Shown here piece after piece: positions 1-4,718 of a stretch of DNA of 5,618 nucleotides; positions within the stretch are counted from its first letter, which is position 1; each line of letters begins with the position of its first letter. Source of the stretch: Myxococcales bacterium (GTDB lineage: Bacteria > Myxococcota_A > Polyangia > Polyangiales > Houyiibacteriaceae); assembly GCA_013002645.1 (NCBI GenBank), contig JABDJF010000202.1, positions 1 through 5,618 on the forward strand, read 5' to 3'. The translations under genes and the position numbers were made by a program. The notes below the pieces were generated by a model that was given only the letters and a program-made list of their open reading frames with translations, ran no database searches and was not told the origin of the DNA.

Positions 1-1019
1 TCTTTGGGTGGCGGCGGCGACGAGTGAATCGACACCTCGGTCAGGACCGGAATGCTGCCTTGATCTCGCCCAACCTCCCGGACCATTCCTTCGAAGTACA
101 GGTCCACGACCTTTCTGAGCGCTTCGACGTGGTCTCCCCGGTGTGCGAGCAGGATTTCATCGATCGTCCGCATTCCGTCGATCAGCCGCAGCATTTCATT
201 CTGCTCGTCGGGCATTTCCTGCAGCCCCTCGCGGAGCACTTCGGCGTCGACCTCGAGGATTGTGTCAAATGAAGGCAGGAGCTCCGACAAGCGGCTCCAC
301 TCATCGAGCCTTCGCATCCCTTCCATCAGAAGAGCCTGCGTCGTTCGGTGAACGGTGCGCTCACTCAGACTGACGCGTCGAAACTCGAGGTCGAAAGTCC
401 CCGCACGCCAGAGCAGATGCCGGTAGACTGCGTCCTCGCCGACGAGATCTTCGACGGTGGCGTTGATGACCGCCCCGGAATCGAAGGAGATCATACCTTC
501 TTGCCCGTCGTCGGCCACGAGCGTGAGCACGCCGGACTTGCGGCTCACGTCGATGGTTTGCAGCAGGTCGACGACGCTCATTTCGGAGAGTGAGCCGCTG
601 AATCGGGTCCTCGAGTCGCTGCTCCGGTGCGCCAACCCTGCGCGCGCCTGCCGCGCAAGCTCGATGCCGACTCTTGCGATCACCTCACGGATGTAGATCG
701 GCTTGGTCAGATAGTCTTCGATTCCGAGCTCCAGACCTCGGATCTTGCTTTCGATCGACCCGTCGCTGGATAGGAACATGAACGGGATCTCGGCCCAATC
801 CGAGTTCTGCCGCAGCTGCTCGACGAACTCGAAGCCGTTCATGTCGTTGAACGTCGTGTCCGAGAGGATCAAGTCCGGCTTGTTGGCGTGGAGGATCTCG
901 AACGCTTTGCCAACACTCGGACAGCCGGCCACGTTGTAGCCCGCGTTCCGCAGGCTCACTTCGAGCACCCGGAGACTTCGGGGATCGGCATCGACAACGA
1001 GGAGGTTCTGCTTGGTCAC
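1..1019 (-). CDS. Response regulator REC + DUF4388 (PatA N-terminal-like), partial at left edge
   Basis: Minus-strand frame open from a GTG at 1019-1017 to the window edge (339 codons seen, no stop, so the C-terminus is missing). Residues 1-120 are a CheY-like receiver: acidic pair D10/D12, phospho-acceptor D54 (in LILSDTTFNDMNG), hydroxyl residue S84, and K106 in YLTKP, so phosphorylation chemistry looks intact. Residues about 138-245 (from FSGSLSEMSVVDLLQ) match DUF4388, a domain common in Myxococcota, where it usually follows REC domains and is thought to mediate protein contacts. Residues about 250-315 (LPSFDTILEVD, then LRLIDGMRTIDEIL) resemble the helical, winged-helix-like segment that often follows DUF4388. 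The visible end, HSSPPPPK, looks like a proline-rich linker, so another segment may follow. The GTG is preferred because AAGGG lies 5 nt upstream and the REC domain begins immediately. The cognate kinase is unknown; the kinase at 1747 has its own regulator. Confidence 0.9.
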   Translation of the reverse strand, partial: MTKQNLLVVDADPRSLRVLEVSLRNAGYNVAGCPSVGKAFEILHANKPDLILSDTTFNDMNGFEFVEQLRQNSDWAEIPFMFLSSDGSIESKIRGLELGIEDYLTKPIYIREVIARVGIELARQARAGLAHRSSDSRTRFSGSLSEMSVVDLLQTIDVSRKSGVLTLVADDGQEGMISFDSGAVINATVEDLVGEDAVYRHLLWRAGTFDLEFRRVSLSERTVHRTTQALLMEGMRRLDEWSRLSELLPSFDTILEVDAEVLREGLQEMPDEQNEMLRLIDGMRTIDEILLAHRGDHVEALRKVVDLYFEGMVREVGRDQGSIPVLTEVSIHSSPPPPK

Positions 1020-1024
1020 TGCAA

Positions 1025-1029
1025 CCCTT
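1025..1029 (-). promoter_or_regulatory. Shine-Dalgarno for the REC-DUF4388 GTG start
   Basis: On the minus strand, AAGGG sits 5 nt before the GTG at 1019. No alternative in-frame ATG, GTG or TTG is seen just upstream, so this site supports the GTG start. Confidence 0.55.
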
Positions 1030-1039
1030 GTTCAGCGCG

Positions 1040-1069
1040 AGTGTGCGAATTGGCACAGTCGCATGTCAA
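1040..1069 (-). promoter_or_regulatory. Candidate sigma-70-type promoter for REC-DUF4388 gene
   Basis: On the minus strand a perfect -35 hexamer TTGACA (1069-1064) is followed, after an 18-bp spacer, by a weak -10 CACACT (1045-1040; 3 of 6 matches to TATAAT). Transcription would start near 1033 and leave a short leader containing the AAGGG site. The -10 is poor, so this is a suggestion only. Confidence 0.25.
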
Positions 1070-1106
1070 GCATGCCTTCCGATGCCCAACGTGATAAATT
1101 GACATG
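1062..1106. repeat. 8-bp inverted repeat spanning the divergent intergenic region and a start codon
   Basis: CATGTCAA (1062-1069) and TTGACATG (1099-1106) are perfect reverse complements separated by 29 nt. The right arm includes the ATG of the lipoprotein gene at 1104; the left arm contains the candidate -35 of the divergent gene. It could be a paired operator, or a hairpin masking the start codon if the mRNA begins upstream of 1062. An arm of 8 bp could also arise by chance. Confidence 0.4.
1091..1100 (+). promoter_or_regulatory. Candidate extended -10 element upstream of the IPT/TIG lipoprotein
   Basis: GTGATAAATT just before the ATG at 1104 resembles an extended -10 (TGn followed by TAAATT, 4 of 6 to TATAAT). 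No Shine-Dalgarno precedes the ATG. A near-identical string, GTGGTAAAT, occurs at 3754-3762 before the other plus-strand lipoprotein gene. No convincing -35 is seen. If used here, transcription would start at or slightly inside 1104, which would favour the second Met codon at 1113. Confidence 0.2.
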
Positions 1107-1493
1107 GATTCGATGAGAAGGCTCGGAGGCATCGCAGGCGTGATCATCGGCGCAGTAGTCGTGCTGGCCGCCTGCGAGAAGCCGCACCCCGCGATGGACT
1201 TCCAGCGTACGGATCCGAATTTCGGAGGCCTGCAGGGTGGCAAGACGATCCGGGTCGTTGGCGAGCACCTCCGACTGGACATCGGTTACGCCGTCTATTT
1301 CGGCCAGCTTCGCTCTCCGCAGGTGTCGATTCAGAACGACAAAGCCCTGCTCGCGGTCACGCCGCGACAAGGGACCCCTGGGACGGTCGACATTACCATC
1401 CGCGCGGACAACGGTTCGGTGTTCGTGATCCACAAAGGCTTCGAATACATCAACCAGAGGGGCCAACTCTTGGATCGACCGCAAGAGCCGTAA
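1104..1493 (+). CDS. Small lipoprotein with one IPT/TIG-like immunoglobulin domain
   Basis: A 129-residue protein. Residues 1-24 form a lipoprotein signal peptide: basic start (RR at 5-6), hydrophobic core (IAGVIIGAVVVLAA) and lipobox L21-A22-A23-C24, so it is probably exported and lipid-anchored at C24. Residues about 35-118 fit the IPT/TIG fold: P38 with GGLQGGKTIRVVGEHL (the usual 'GG..V.I.G..L' opening), a YFG strand near 65, LLAVTP at 82-87, then GTVDITIR and the closing FEYI at 113-116. IPT/TIG domains are extracellular Ig-like modules in surface proteins; alone they give no enzyme activity. The ATG at 1104 is the longest start; ATG 1113 also leaves a working signal peptide. No clear Shine-Dalgarno precedes either. 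The gene is divergent from the REC-DUF4388 gene and convergent with the lipoprotein gene at 1497-1676. Role unknown. Confidence 0.85.
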   Translation: MDSMRRLGGIAGVIIGAVVVLAACEKPHPAMDFQRTDPNFGGLQGGKTIRVVGEHLRLDIGYAVYFGQLRSPQVSIQNDKALLAVTPRQGTPGTVDITIRADNGSVFVIHKGFEYINQRGQLLDRPQEP

Positions 1494-1496
1494 CCC

Positions 1497-1676
1497 TCAC
1501 GGGTCGGCGTCCACCGCGGCGTCGGGTGTCGGCGTGCAGACACCCGCAAGGCAGGACAGCCCCATGTCGCATTGCGCAGTTCGCGTGCATGGCTCGTCGA
1601 GTTGTTTTGGGCGAATGTCGCTCCCGCATGCGAGCAAGACCAGCGAGAATGGCAGCAAGCAAAGTGGGCACTTCAT
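1497..1676 (-). CDS. 59-residue Cys-rich lipoprotein
   Basis: A short minus-strand reading frame, ATG at 1676 to TGA at 1497. The N-terminus is a lipoprotein signal: M-K, hydrophobic LLPFSLVLLA, then lipobox L14-L15-A16-C17 followed by GSD. The mature part has four cysteines (C30, C36, C42, C47) in the arrangement C-x5-C-x5-C-x4-C, ending GLSCLAGVC. This resembles the 'C..s.C..GL.C..G.C' modules common in myxobacterial lipoproteins and probably forms two disulfides. The tail is rich in Asp, Ala and Pro (PTPDAAVDADP). An upstream in-frame stop near 1722-1724 with no other ATG, GTG or TTG in between fixes the start, though the Shine-Dalgarno is weak. Its end lies 3 nt from the end of the convergent lipoprotein gene. 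Function unknown. Length-based gene callers could miss it; the signal peptide plus cysteine pattern is the reason to accept it. Confidence 0.72.
   Translation of the reverse strand: MKCPLCLLPFSLVLLACGSDIRPKQLDEPCTRTAQCDMGLSCLAGVCTPTPDAAVDADP
1523..1546 (+). terminator. GC-rich hairpin, possible terminator of the IPT/TIG gene
   Basis: CGGGTGTC (1523-1530) and GACACCCG (1539-1546) are perfect 8-bp arms around an 8-nt loop, 30 nt past the stop of the plus-strand gene. It lies inside the 3' part of the convergent 59-residue lipoprotein gene. No T-tract follows on either strand, so it may act as an mRNA-end stabiliser or pause site, or simply reflect coding sequence. Confidence 0.35.
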
Positions 1677-1701
1677 CGGAGCTACGATAGCGCAGGCCTC
1701 G

Positions 1702-1707
1702 ATTCTA
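1702..1707 (-). promoter_or_regulatory. Candidate -10 for the 59-residue lipoprotein gene
   Basis: On the minus strand TAGAAT (5 of 6 to TATAAT) lies 25 nt before the ATG at 1676, which would give a leader of about 19 nt. A partial -35, TTGTGA (1727-1722), is present but only 14 bp away, shorter than the usual 16-18 bp. Confidence 0.25.
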
Positions 1708-1746
1708 GACCACGCCCGCGCTCACAAACGCTGCTAGGCTCCGGCG

Positions 1747-2976
1747 GTGGATATCCGGCTGCTGATTCCGGAGCTCTTCGAGAAGCTCAGCCTCATTGCA
1801 ACCGCAGGCCTTCTTGGAGTGCTCGTCCCGCCGCTGCGCAACCGCCTTCTGGGCGTAGGCCAACCACGCGATATTGCGGTCGTCGTCATCTTTGGGCTGC
1901 TGTTCTCCCTCTGGGGCTCGACGATGGGATTCGAGTGGCTGGGCTATCATCTCAACCTCCGCGCGATTGGGATCATGATCGCCGGCATTCTGGGGGGCCC
2001 GCGCGCTGGCGCGCTGACTGGGCTGCTCGGAGGCGGGTTTTACGTCACCCGCGTTGCTCCGGAGGCATTCCCCTGGGCCATAATCGCATCTTTCCTAGAC
2101 GGCTGGCTCGCCGGCCGAATGTCGGTTCGGCGGGAGCAGATGTTCGTCGGCTGGCGCGTGCTCGGCGCGGCCGCGGTCGTCCAAATCGCGGGCTTGACGG
2201 TGACTGCCGCTGGAATGGCGCTTTCAGGGGCCGATCCGCTCCACGCACTACCCTCGCTCGGGGCTCAGCTTGCTGGCGTCGCCGTTGGCGTCGCCCTATT
2301 CATCAATGTTGCCCTCGTTGTGATCTCCCGTCAGGAACAAGCCGTGGCGCTGGTCGAAGCACAGGCTGCCGCGAACGCCCTGTCGCTCACCGCGTTGCGC
2401 AGCCGCCTGGAGCCACACTTCTTGTTCAATACGCTCAACACGCTTCGCGCAACCATTCGCAGGGACCCGGAACAAGCACGAAACCTGGTGTCGGACCTCG
2501 CCGATCTGTACCGATATCTGCTCCACCACCCGCACGACGCATCGGTCATGAACGAGGTCGAGCATGCCTGCGCCTATCTTTCGATCGAGAGAGCGCGGCT
2601 TGGAGACGAGCGACTCGAGGTCCAAACCTCGGTCGACGAGAGCGTACGTGATGCGCGCATCCCGGCGCTGCTCCTCCAGCCGCTCGTCGAAAACGCGGTC
2701 AAGCACGGAATCACGCCGAAGCAAGGTCTCGGCCGAATTACCATTCGAGCATCTGACAAGGGCAGCCGCTTGCGGATCGAGGTCGAAGACGAAGCCGACG
2801 GCCCCCATCGGGGACCATCGACCCAAGGTTCCGGCCTCGCGCTCCAAACGCTCCGAAAGCGGCTCGACCAGCAGTACGACGGAAAGGCCAATCTCCAGCT
2901 TTCTTCGCTCGAGCGCGGTACCCTGGTGACCGTGGAGCTGCCCAAGCAGTCCGAAATCAAAGGAGAGCCGGCATGA
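1747..2976 (+). CDS. LytS-type membrane sensor histidine kinase (5TM-Lyt + His_kinase)
   Basis: A 409-residue sensor kinase. Residues about 13-194 hold some five to six membrane segments matching the 5TM-Lyt sensor: the RAIGIMIAGILGGPRAGAL motif (72-90), GLLGGGFYVTR (92-102) and FLDGWLAG (116-123). A helical linker (about 195-218) leads directly to the His_kinase domain: phospho-acceptor H224 in RLEPHFLFNTLNTL, then the N-box LLLQPLVENAVKHG (308-321; N316, H320) and the GSGLAL glycine box (361-366). LytS itself has a GAF domain between membrane and kinase parts; none is present, which explains the shorter length (LytS is close to 580 residues). The first ATP-lid box reads VEDEADGP (346-353) instead of the usual D-N-G-x-G. 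Family members sense cell-envelope state or, as in BtsS/YpdA, pyruvate; the ligand here is unknown. The GTG start lies 12 nt after an in-frame TAG, so no earlier start exists. It overlaps the regulator gene by 4 nt. Confidence 0.92.
   Translation: MDIRLLIPELFEKLSLIATAGLLGVLVPPLRNRLLGVGQPRDIAVVVIFGLLFSLWGSTMGFEWLGYHLNLRAIGIMIAGILGGPRAGALTGLLGGGFYVTRVAPEAFPWAIIASFLDGWLAGRMSVRREQMFVGWRVLGAAAVVQIAGLTVTAAGMALSGADPLHALPSLGAQLAGVAVGVALFINVALVVISRQEQAVALVEAQAAANALSLTALRSRLEPHFLFNTLNTLRATIRRDPEQARNLVSDLADLYRYLLHHPHDASVMNEVEHACAYLSIERARLGDERLEVQTSVDESVRDARIPALLLQPLVENAVKHGITPKQGLGRITIRASDKGSRLRIEVEDEADGPHRGPSTQGSGLALQTLRKRLDQQYDGKANLQLSSLERGTLVTVELPKQSEIKGEPA
2961..2965 (+). promoter_or_regulatory. Strong Shine-Dalgarno for the LytTR regulator
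   Basis: AGGAG inside the end of the kinase gene, 7 nt before the ATG at 2973, next to the ATGA stop/start overlap. This is the strongest ribosome binding site in the window and points to coupled translation. Confidence 0.8.
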
Positions 2977-3701
2977 GCATTCGCGCGATCGTCGTCGACG
3001 ACGAACCTCTCGCCCGCGACGAGCTTCGATTCATGCTCGGCCAGTGCAAAGACATCGAAGTCGTTGGAGAAGCGCGCAACGCGCCCGAGGCACAGGGGCT
3101 GTGCAAGCAAGAAAGTCCTGATGTTGCGTTTCTCGACCTGCGAATGCCCGGACCTGATGGCGTTGCGCTCGCCGAAACGCTCATGGCCAACCATCCCGAG
3201 CTCAAAGTAGTGATCGTCTCTGCGCACGACGAAGGCGCGCTGCGAGCGTTCGAAGCGCGCGTCGCGGACTACTTGCTCAAACCCGTTCGGCTGGAGCGGC
3301 TGCGCCAAGCGGTCGAGCGCGTCCGAGGCGAAACGCGAGGAGCCGAGAGCGGTCACGAACGTTTGGAGCGAATCGCGGTGCGGCGCAAGGATTCCTACGT
3401 GGTGCTCGAGCTCGGCGACGTGGTCTACTTCGAAGTGAAAGACGAGCTCGTATGGGCGGTCACCGACGACGACCGGTTCGCAATCGACAAGACGCTCGCG
3501 AACCTCGAAGACGAGCTCGACCCCGACGCGTTCTTCCGGTCACACCGCGGGTTCATCGTCCGCTACGATCGAATTCGAGCCATCGAGCCCACGGGCGCGG
3601 GCACCTACCAGCTTCTTCTCGAGCATCCTGAAAACGCGAAGATCCCACTTGCGCGCGAACGCGCCAAGAGGCTCCGAGAGCGCATCCCTTTTTCGGGCTG
3701 A
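2973..3701 (+). CDS. LytTR-family DNA-binding response regulator
   Basis: A 242-residue regulator of the LytR/AlgR class, almost certainly the partner of the kinase just upstream (4-nt ATGA overlap). Residues 1-120 are the receiver: acidic D9/D10, phospho-acceptor D55 in FLDLRMPGPDG, S83, and K103 in YLLKPV. The stretch HDEGALRAFEARVADYLLKP is typical of LytTR-linked receivers. Residues about 121-130 are a charged linker. Residues about 131-238 are the LytTR beta-type DNA-binding domain: opening RIAVRRKDSYVVLELGDVVY (133-152), core FFRSHRGFIVRYDRI (187-201), and closing IPLARERAKRLRERI (224-238). On phosphorylation by the kinase it should bind pairs of short direct repeats near target promoters. 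Target genes cannot be read from the window; neighbouring lipoprotein genes are possible but not shown. Full length for the family, with no defects seen. Confidence 0.94.
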   Translation: MSIRAIVVDDEPLARDELRFMLGQCKDIEVVGEARNAPEAQGLCKQESPDVAFLDLRMPGPDGVALAETLMANHPELKVVIVSAHDEGALRAFEARVADYLLKPVRLERLRQAVERVRGETRGAESGHERLERIAVRRKDSYVVLELGDVVYFEVKDELVWAVTDDDRFAIDKTLANLEDELDPDAFFRSHRGFIVRYDRIRAIEPTGAGTYQLLLEHPENAKIPLARERAKRLRERIPFSG

Positions 3702-3707
3702 GCACGC

Positions 3708-3724
3708 ACTCGGCGTCGCCGTGT
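3708..3724. repeat. Imperfect 17-bp palindrome after the LytTR gene
   Basis: ACTCGGCG-T-CGCCGTGT, one mismatch between arms (T3710/T3722), starts 7 nt after the stop codon. No T-tract follows, so it is a weak terminator candidate; the odd centre and 17-bp size also fit a protein-binding site ahead of the lipoprotein gene at 3771. Could be chance in GC-rich DNA. Confidence 0.3.
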
Positions 3725-3753
3725 TCGAAAATGCTTAGCGTTTGGGCCTGCGA

Positions 3754-3763
3754 GTGGTAAATC
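3754..3763 (+). promoter_or_regulatory. Candidate extended -10 before the META lipoprotein
   Basis: GTGGTAAATC, 7 nt before the ATG at 3771, shares GTGRTAAAT with 1091-1099. With no Shine-Dalgarno ahead of 3771, a start of transcription at or near the A of the ATG (leaderless mRNA) would fit. No convincing -35 is visible. Confidence 0.2.
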
Positions 3764-3770
3764 CCGACGC

Positions 3771-4538
3771 ATGAGGGGGAACGGAATCAGTCGGGCGCTC
3801 GTGCTGAGCCTACTTGGTGCGGCGCTGGCAATGTCTGCTTGTAAGAAAGGCAAGGATAGCGCGACCCCGGCAGTCGAGAAACGCGAGCCACCGCCGCCGT
3901 CGGGGACGATGAGCTTGCAGGGCATGTATTCGTACATGGCCGATGCGGGAAGCTTTGTGGACTGCGCGACAGGGGAACGGTGGCCCGTCGCCCAAGAGGG
4001 CGACAACGCGAAGCTGGAGCGAGCTTACGGTCAAGCCAAGATCGCGCCCGGCTCGGCTCTGCTCGTCACGGTGGAAGGCGGATTGGACGCGAGGCCCAGA
4101 GTCGACCGGCGAGGCAGAGAAACGACCCTGATCATTCAGCGCTTCGTGCGCACTTGGCCCAGAGAGACTTGTGGAAGCATGCAAAAGGCCGCTCTAGAAA
4201 ATACGACCTGGGCGTTGCTCGAGCTCAACGGGAAAACAATCACCGTGGAGGTGAACGACAAAGCACCCTATCTCGAGCTGAACTCGAAAAAGGCGAGCGC
4301 CTATGGCTTCGGCGGCTGCAATCGCTTCTTCGGCTCCTATGAGACCGCCGGACAATCACTGACGCTCGGCGCCCTCGGTGCAACGCGCATGGCCTGCCCG
4401 GAAGGCATGGAACAAGAGCAAGAGCTCTTCACCACACTTGGGACGGTCACGCGCTACGAAATCCACGGCTCCAAGCTCATGCTGTTCGCGGACAAGAAGC
4501 TCGTGGCTCGATTCGAGGCGAGAGCTCCAGTGCAGTGA
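3771..4538 (+). CDS. Lipoprotein with NlpE-C-like and META (HslJ-like) domains
   Basis: A 255-residue envelope lipoprotein. The signal peptide has R2/R8, a hydrophobic core (ALVLSLLGAALAMSA) and lipobox M21-S22-A23-C24, followed by a Lys-rich then Pro-rich linker (residues 25-45, ending EPPPPSG). Residues about 47-135 (GMYSYMADAGSFVDCATGER, later LIIQRFVRTWPRETC) resemble the OB-like C-terminal domain of the copper/surface-stress lipoprotein NlpE; C65 and C134 could form a disulfide. Residues about 143-250 are a META domain, with its hallmarks GFGGCNRFFGSY (179-190) and TRMACPEGMEQEQELF (205-220); C183 and C209 are the usual cysteines. META proteins such as HslJ are linked to stress or antibiotic tolerance, without a known enzyme activity. 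The ATG at 3771 is the only one giving a complete signal peptide; there is no Shine-Dalgarno before it. It lies 69 nt after the LytTR gene and could be co-transcribed or separately controlled. Confidence 0.88.
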   Translation: MRGNGISRALVLSLLGAALAMSACKKGKDSATPAVEKREPPPPSGTMSLQGMYSYMADAGSFVDCATGERWPVAQEGDNAKLERAYGQAKIAPGSALLVTVEGGLDARPRVDRRGRETTLIIQRFVRTWPRETCGSMQKAALENTTWALLELNGKTITVEVNDKAPYLELNSKKASAYGFGGCNRFFGSYETAGQSLTLGALGATRMACPEGMEQEQELFTTLGTVTRYEIHGSKLMLFADKKLVARFEARAPVQ

Positions 4539-4555
4539 GCTTGCTTTCGGCGAGC
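4539..4555 (+). terminator. Small hairpin directly after the META lipoprotein stop
   Basis: GCTTGC (4539-4544), loop TTTCG, GCGAGC (4550-4555): a 6-bp stem with one G-T wobble, starting on the base after the stop codon. No T-tract follows, so termination activity is doubtful. Confidence 0.25.
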
Positions 4556-4590
4556 GCCACCGGGCTCCAGATCGGGTGAGGGCGGGACCG

Positions 4591-4680
4591 GTGACAGTGG
4601 CGGTGTCAGTGCCAGTGTCAGTACCAGTGCCAGTGGCGGTGTCAGCGGCAGTGTCAGTGCCAGTGTTGGCGTCGGCGGCG
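4591..4680. repeat. Degenerate hexamer tandem array (GTGNCA type), 15 units
   Basis: Ninety bases divide cleanly into 15 hexamers. GTGTCA occurs four times (4603, 4615, 4639, 4651), GTGCCA three times (4609, 4627, 4657), GTGGCG twice (4597, 4633), with single variants GTGACA, GTACCA, GCGGCA, and decaying units GTGTTG, GCGTCG, GCGGCG at the right end. A higher-order period is visible: 4591-4626 and 4627-4662 match at 32 of 36 positions. The array fills the middle of the 180-nt gap between the META lipoprotein and LLM genes. It would read as Val alternating with Ser, Pro, Thr or Ala on the plus strand, but no credible gene covers it. Degenerate intergenic hexamers of this kind are familiar in large myxobacterial genomes; function unknown. 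Confidence 0.85.
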
Positions 4681-4689
4681 TATCGACAT

Positions 4690-4697
4690 GGGGAGAG
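4690..4697 (+). promoter_or_regulatory. Distant Shine-Dalgarno-like site for the LLM gene
   Basis: GGGGAGAG is the only good ribosome-binding match before the ATG at 4719, but 21 nt separate them, too far for normal use. The palindrome at 4701-4715 lies between. Folding it into a hairpin leaves 6 unpaired nt between this site and the ATG, a normal spacing. Confidence 0.35.
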
Positions 4698-4700
4698 CGA

Positions 4701-4715
4701 GACGGTAGTACCGTC
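4701..4715. repeat. Perfect 15-bp palindrome 3 nt before the LLM start codon
   Basis: GACGGTAGTACCGTC: seven-base arms around a central G, no mismatch. As DNA it could be an operator for a dimeric repressor; as RNA it can form a 6-bp stem with an AGT loop. Position against the start codon suggests a control role at the LLM gene, by either route. Confidence 0.6.
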
Positions 4716-4718
4716 GTC

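Noticed and set aside
1050..1066. Sigma-54-like -24 element TTGGCAC
   Set aside because: The -12 GC at the required spacing is absent (CATG instead of TTGC), so it does not form a sigma-54 promoter.
1534..1737. Plus-strand 67-codon frame in the 1494-1746 gap
   Set aside because: It lies opposite the 59-residue lipoprotein gene, which has a clear signal peptide and cysteine pattern; this frame has neither.
1572..2651. Long plus-strand frame of 359 codons overlapping the kinase gene
   Set aside because: It is rich in Arg, Pro and Trp with no domain pattern, and is an out-of-frame shadow of the kinase, which has complete family motifs.
2574..3356. Minus-strand frame of 260 codons opposite the kinase and regulator
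   Set aside because: Antisense shadow in GC-rich DNA; no recognisable motifs, and both plus-strand genes are well supported.
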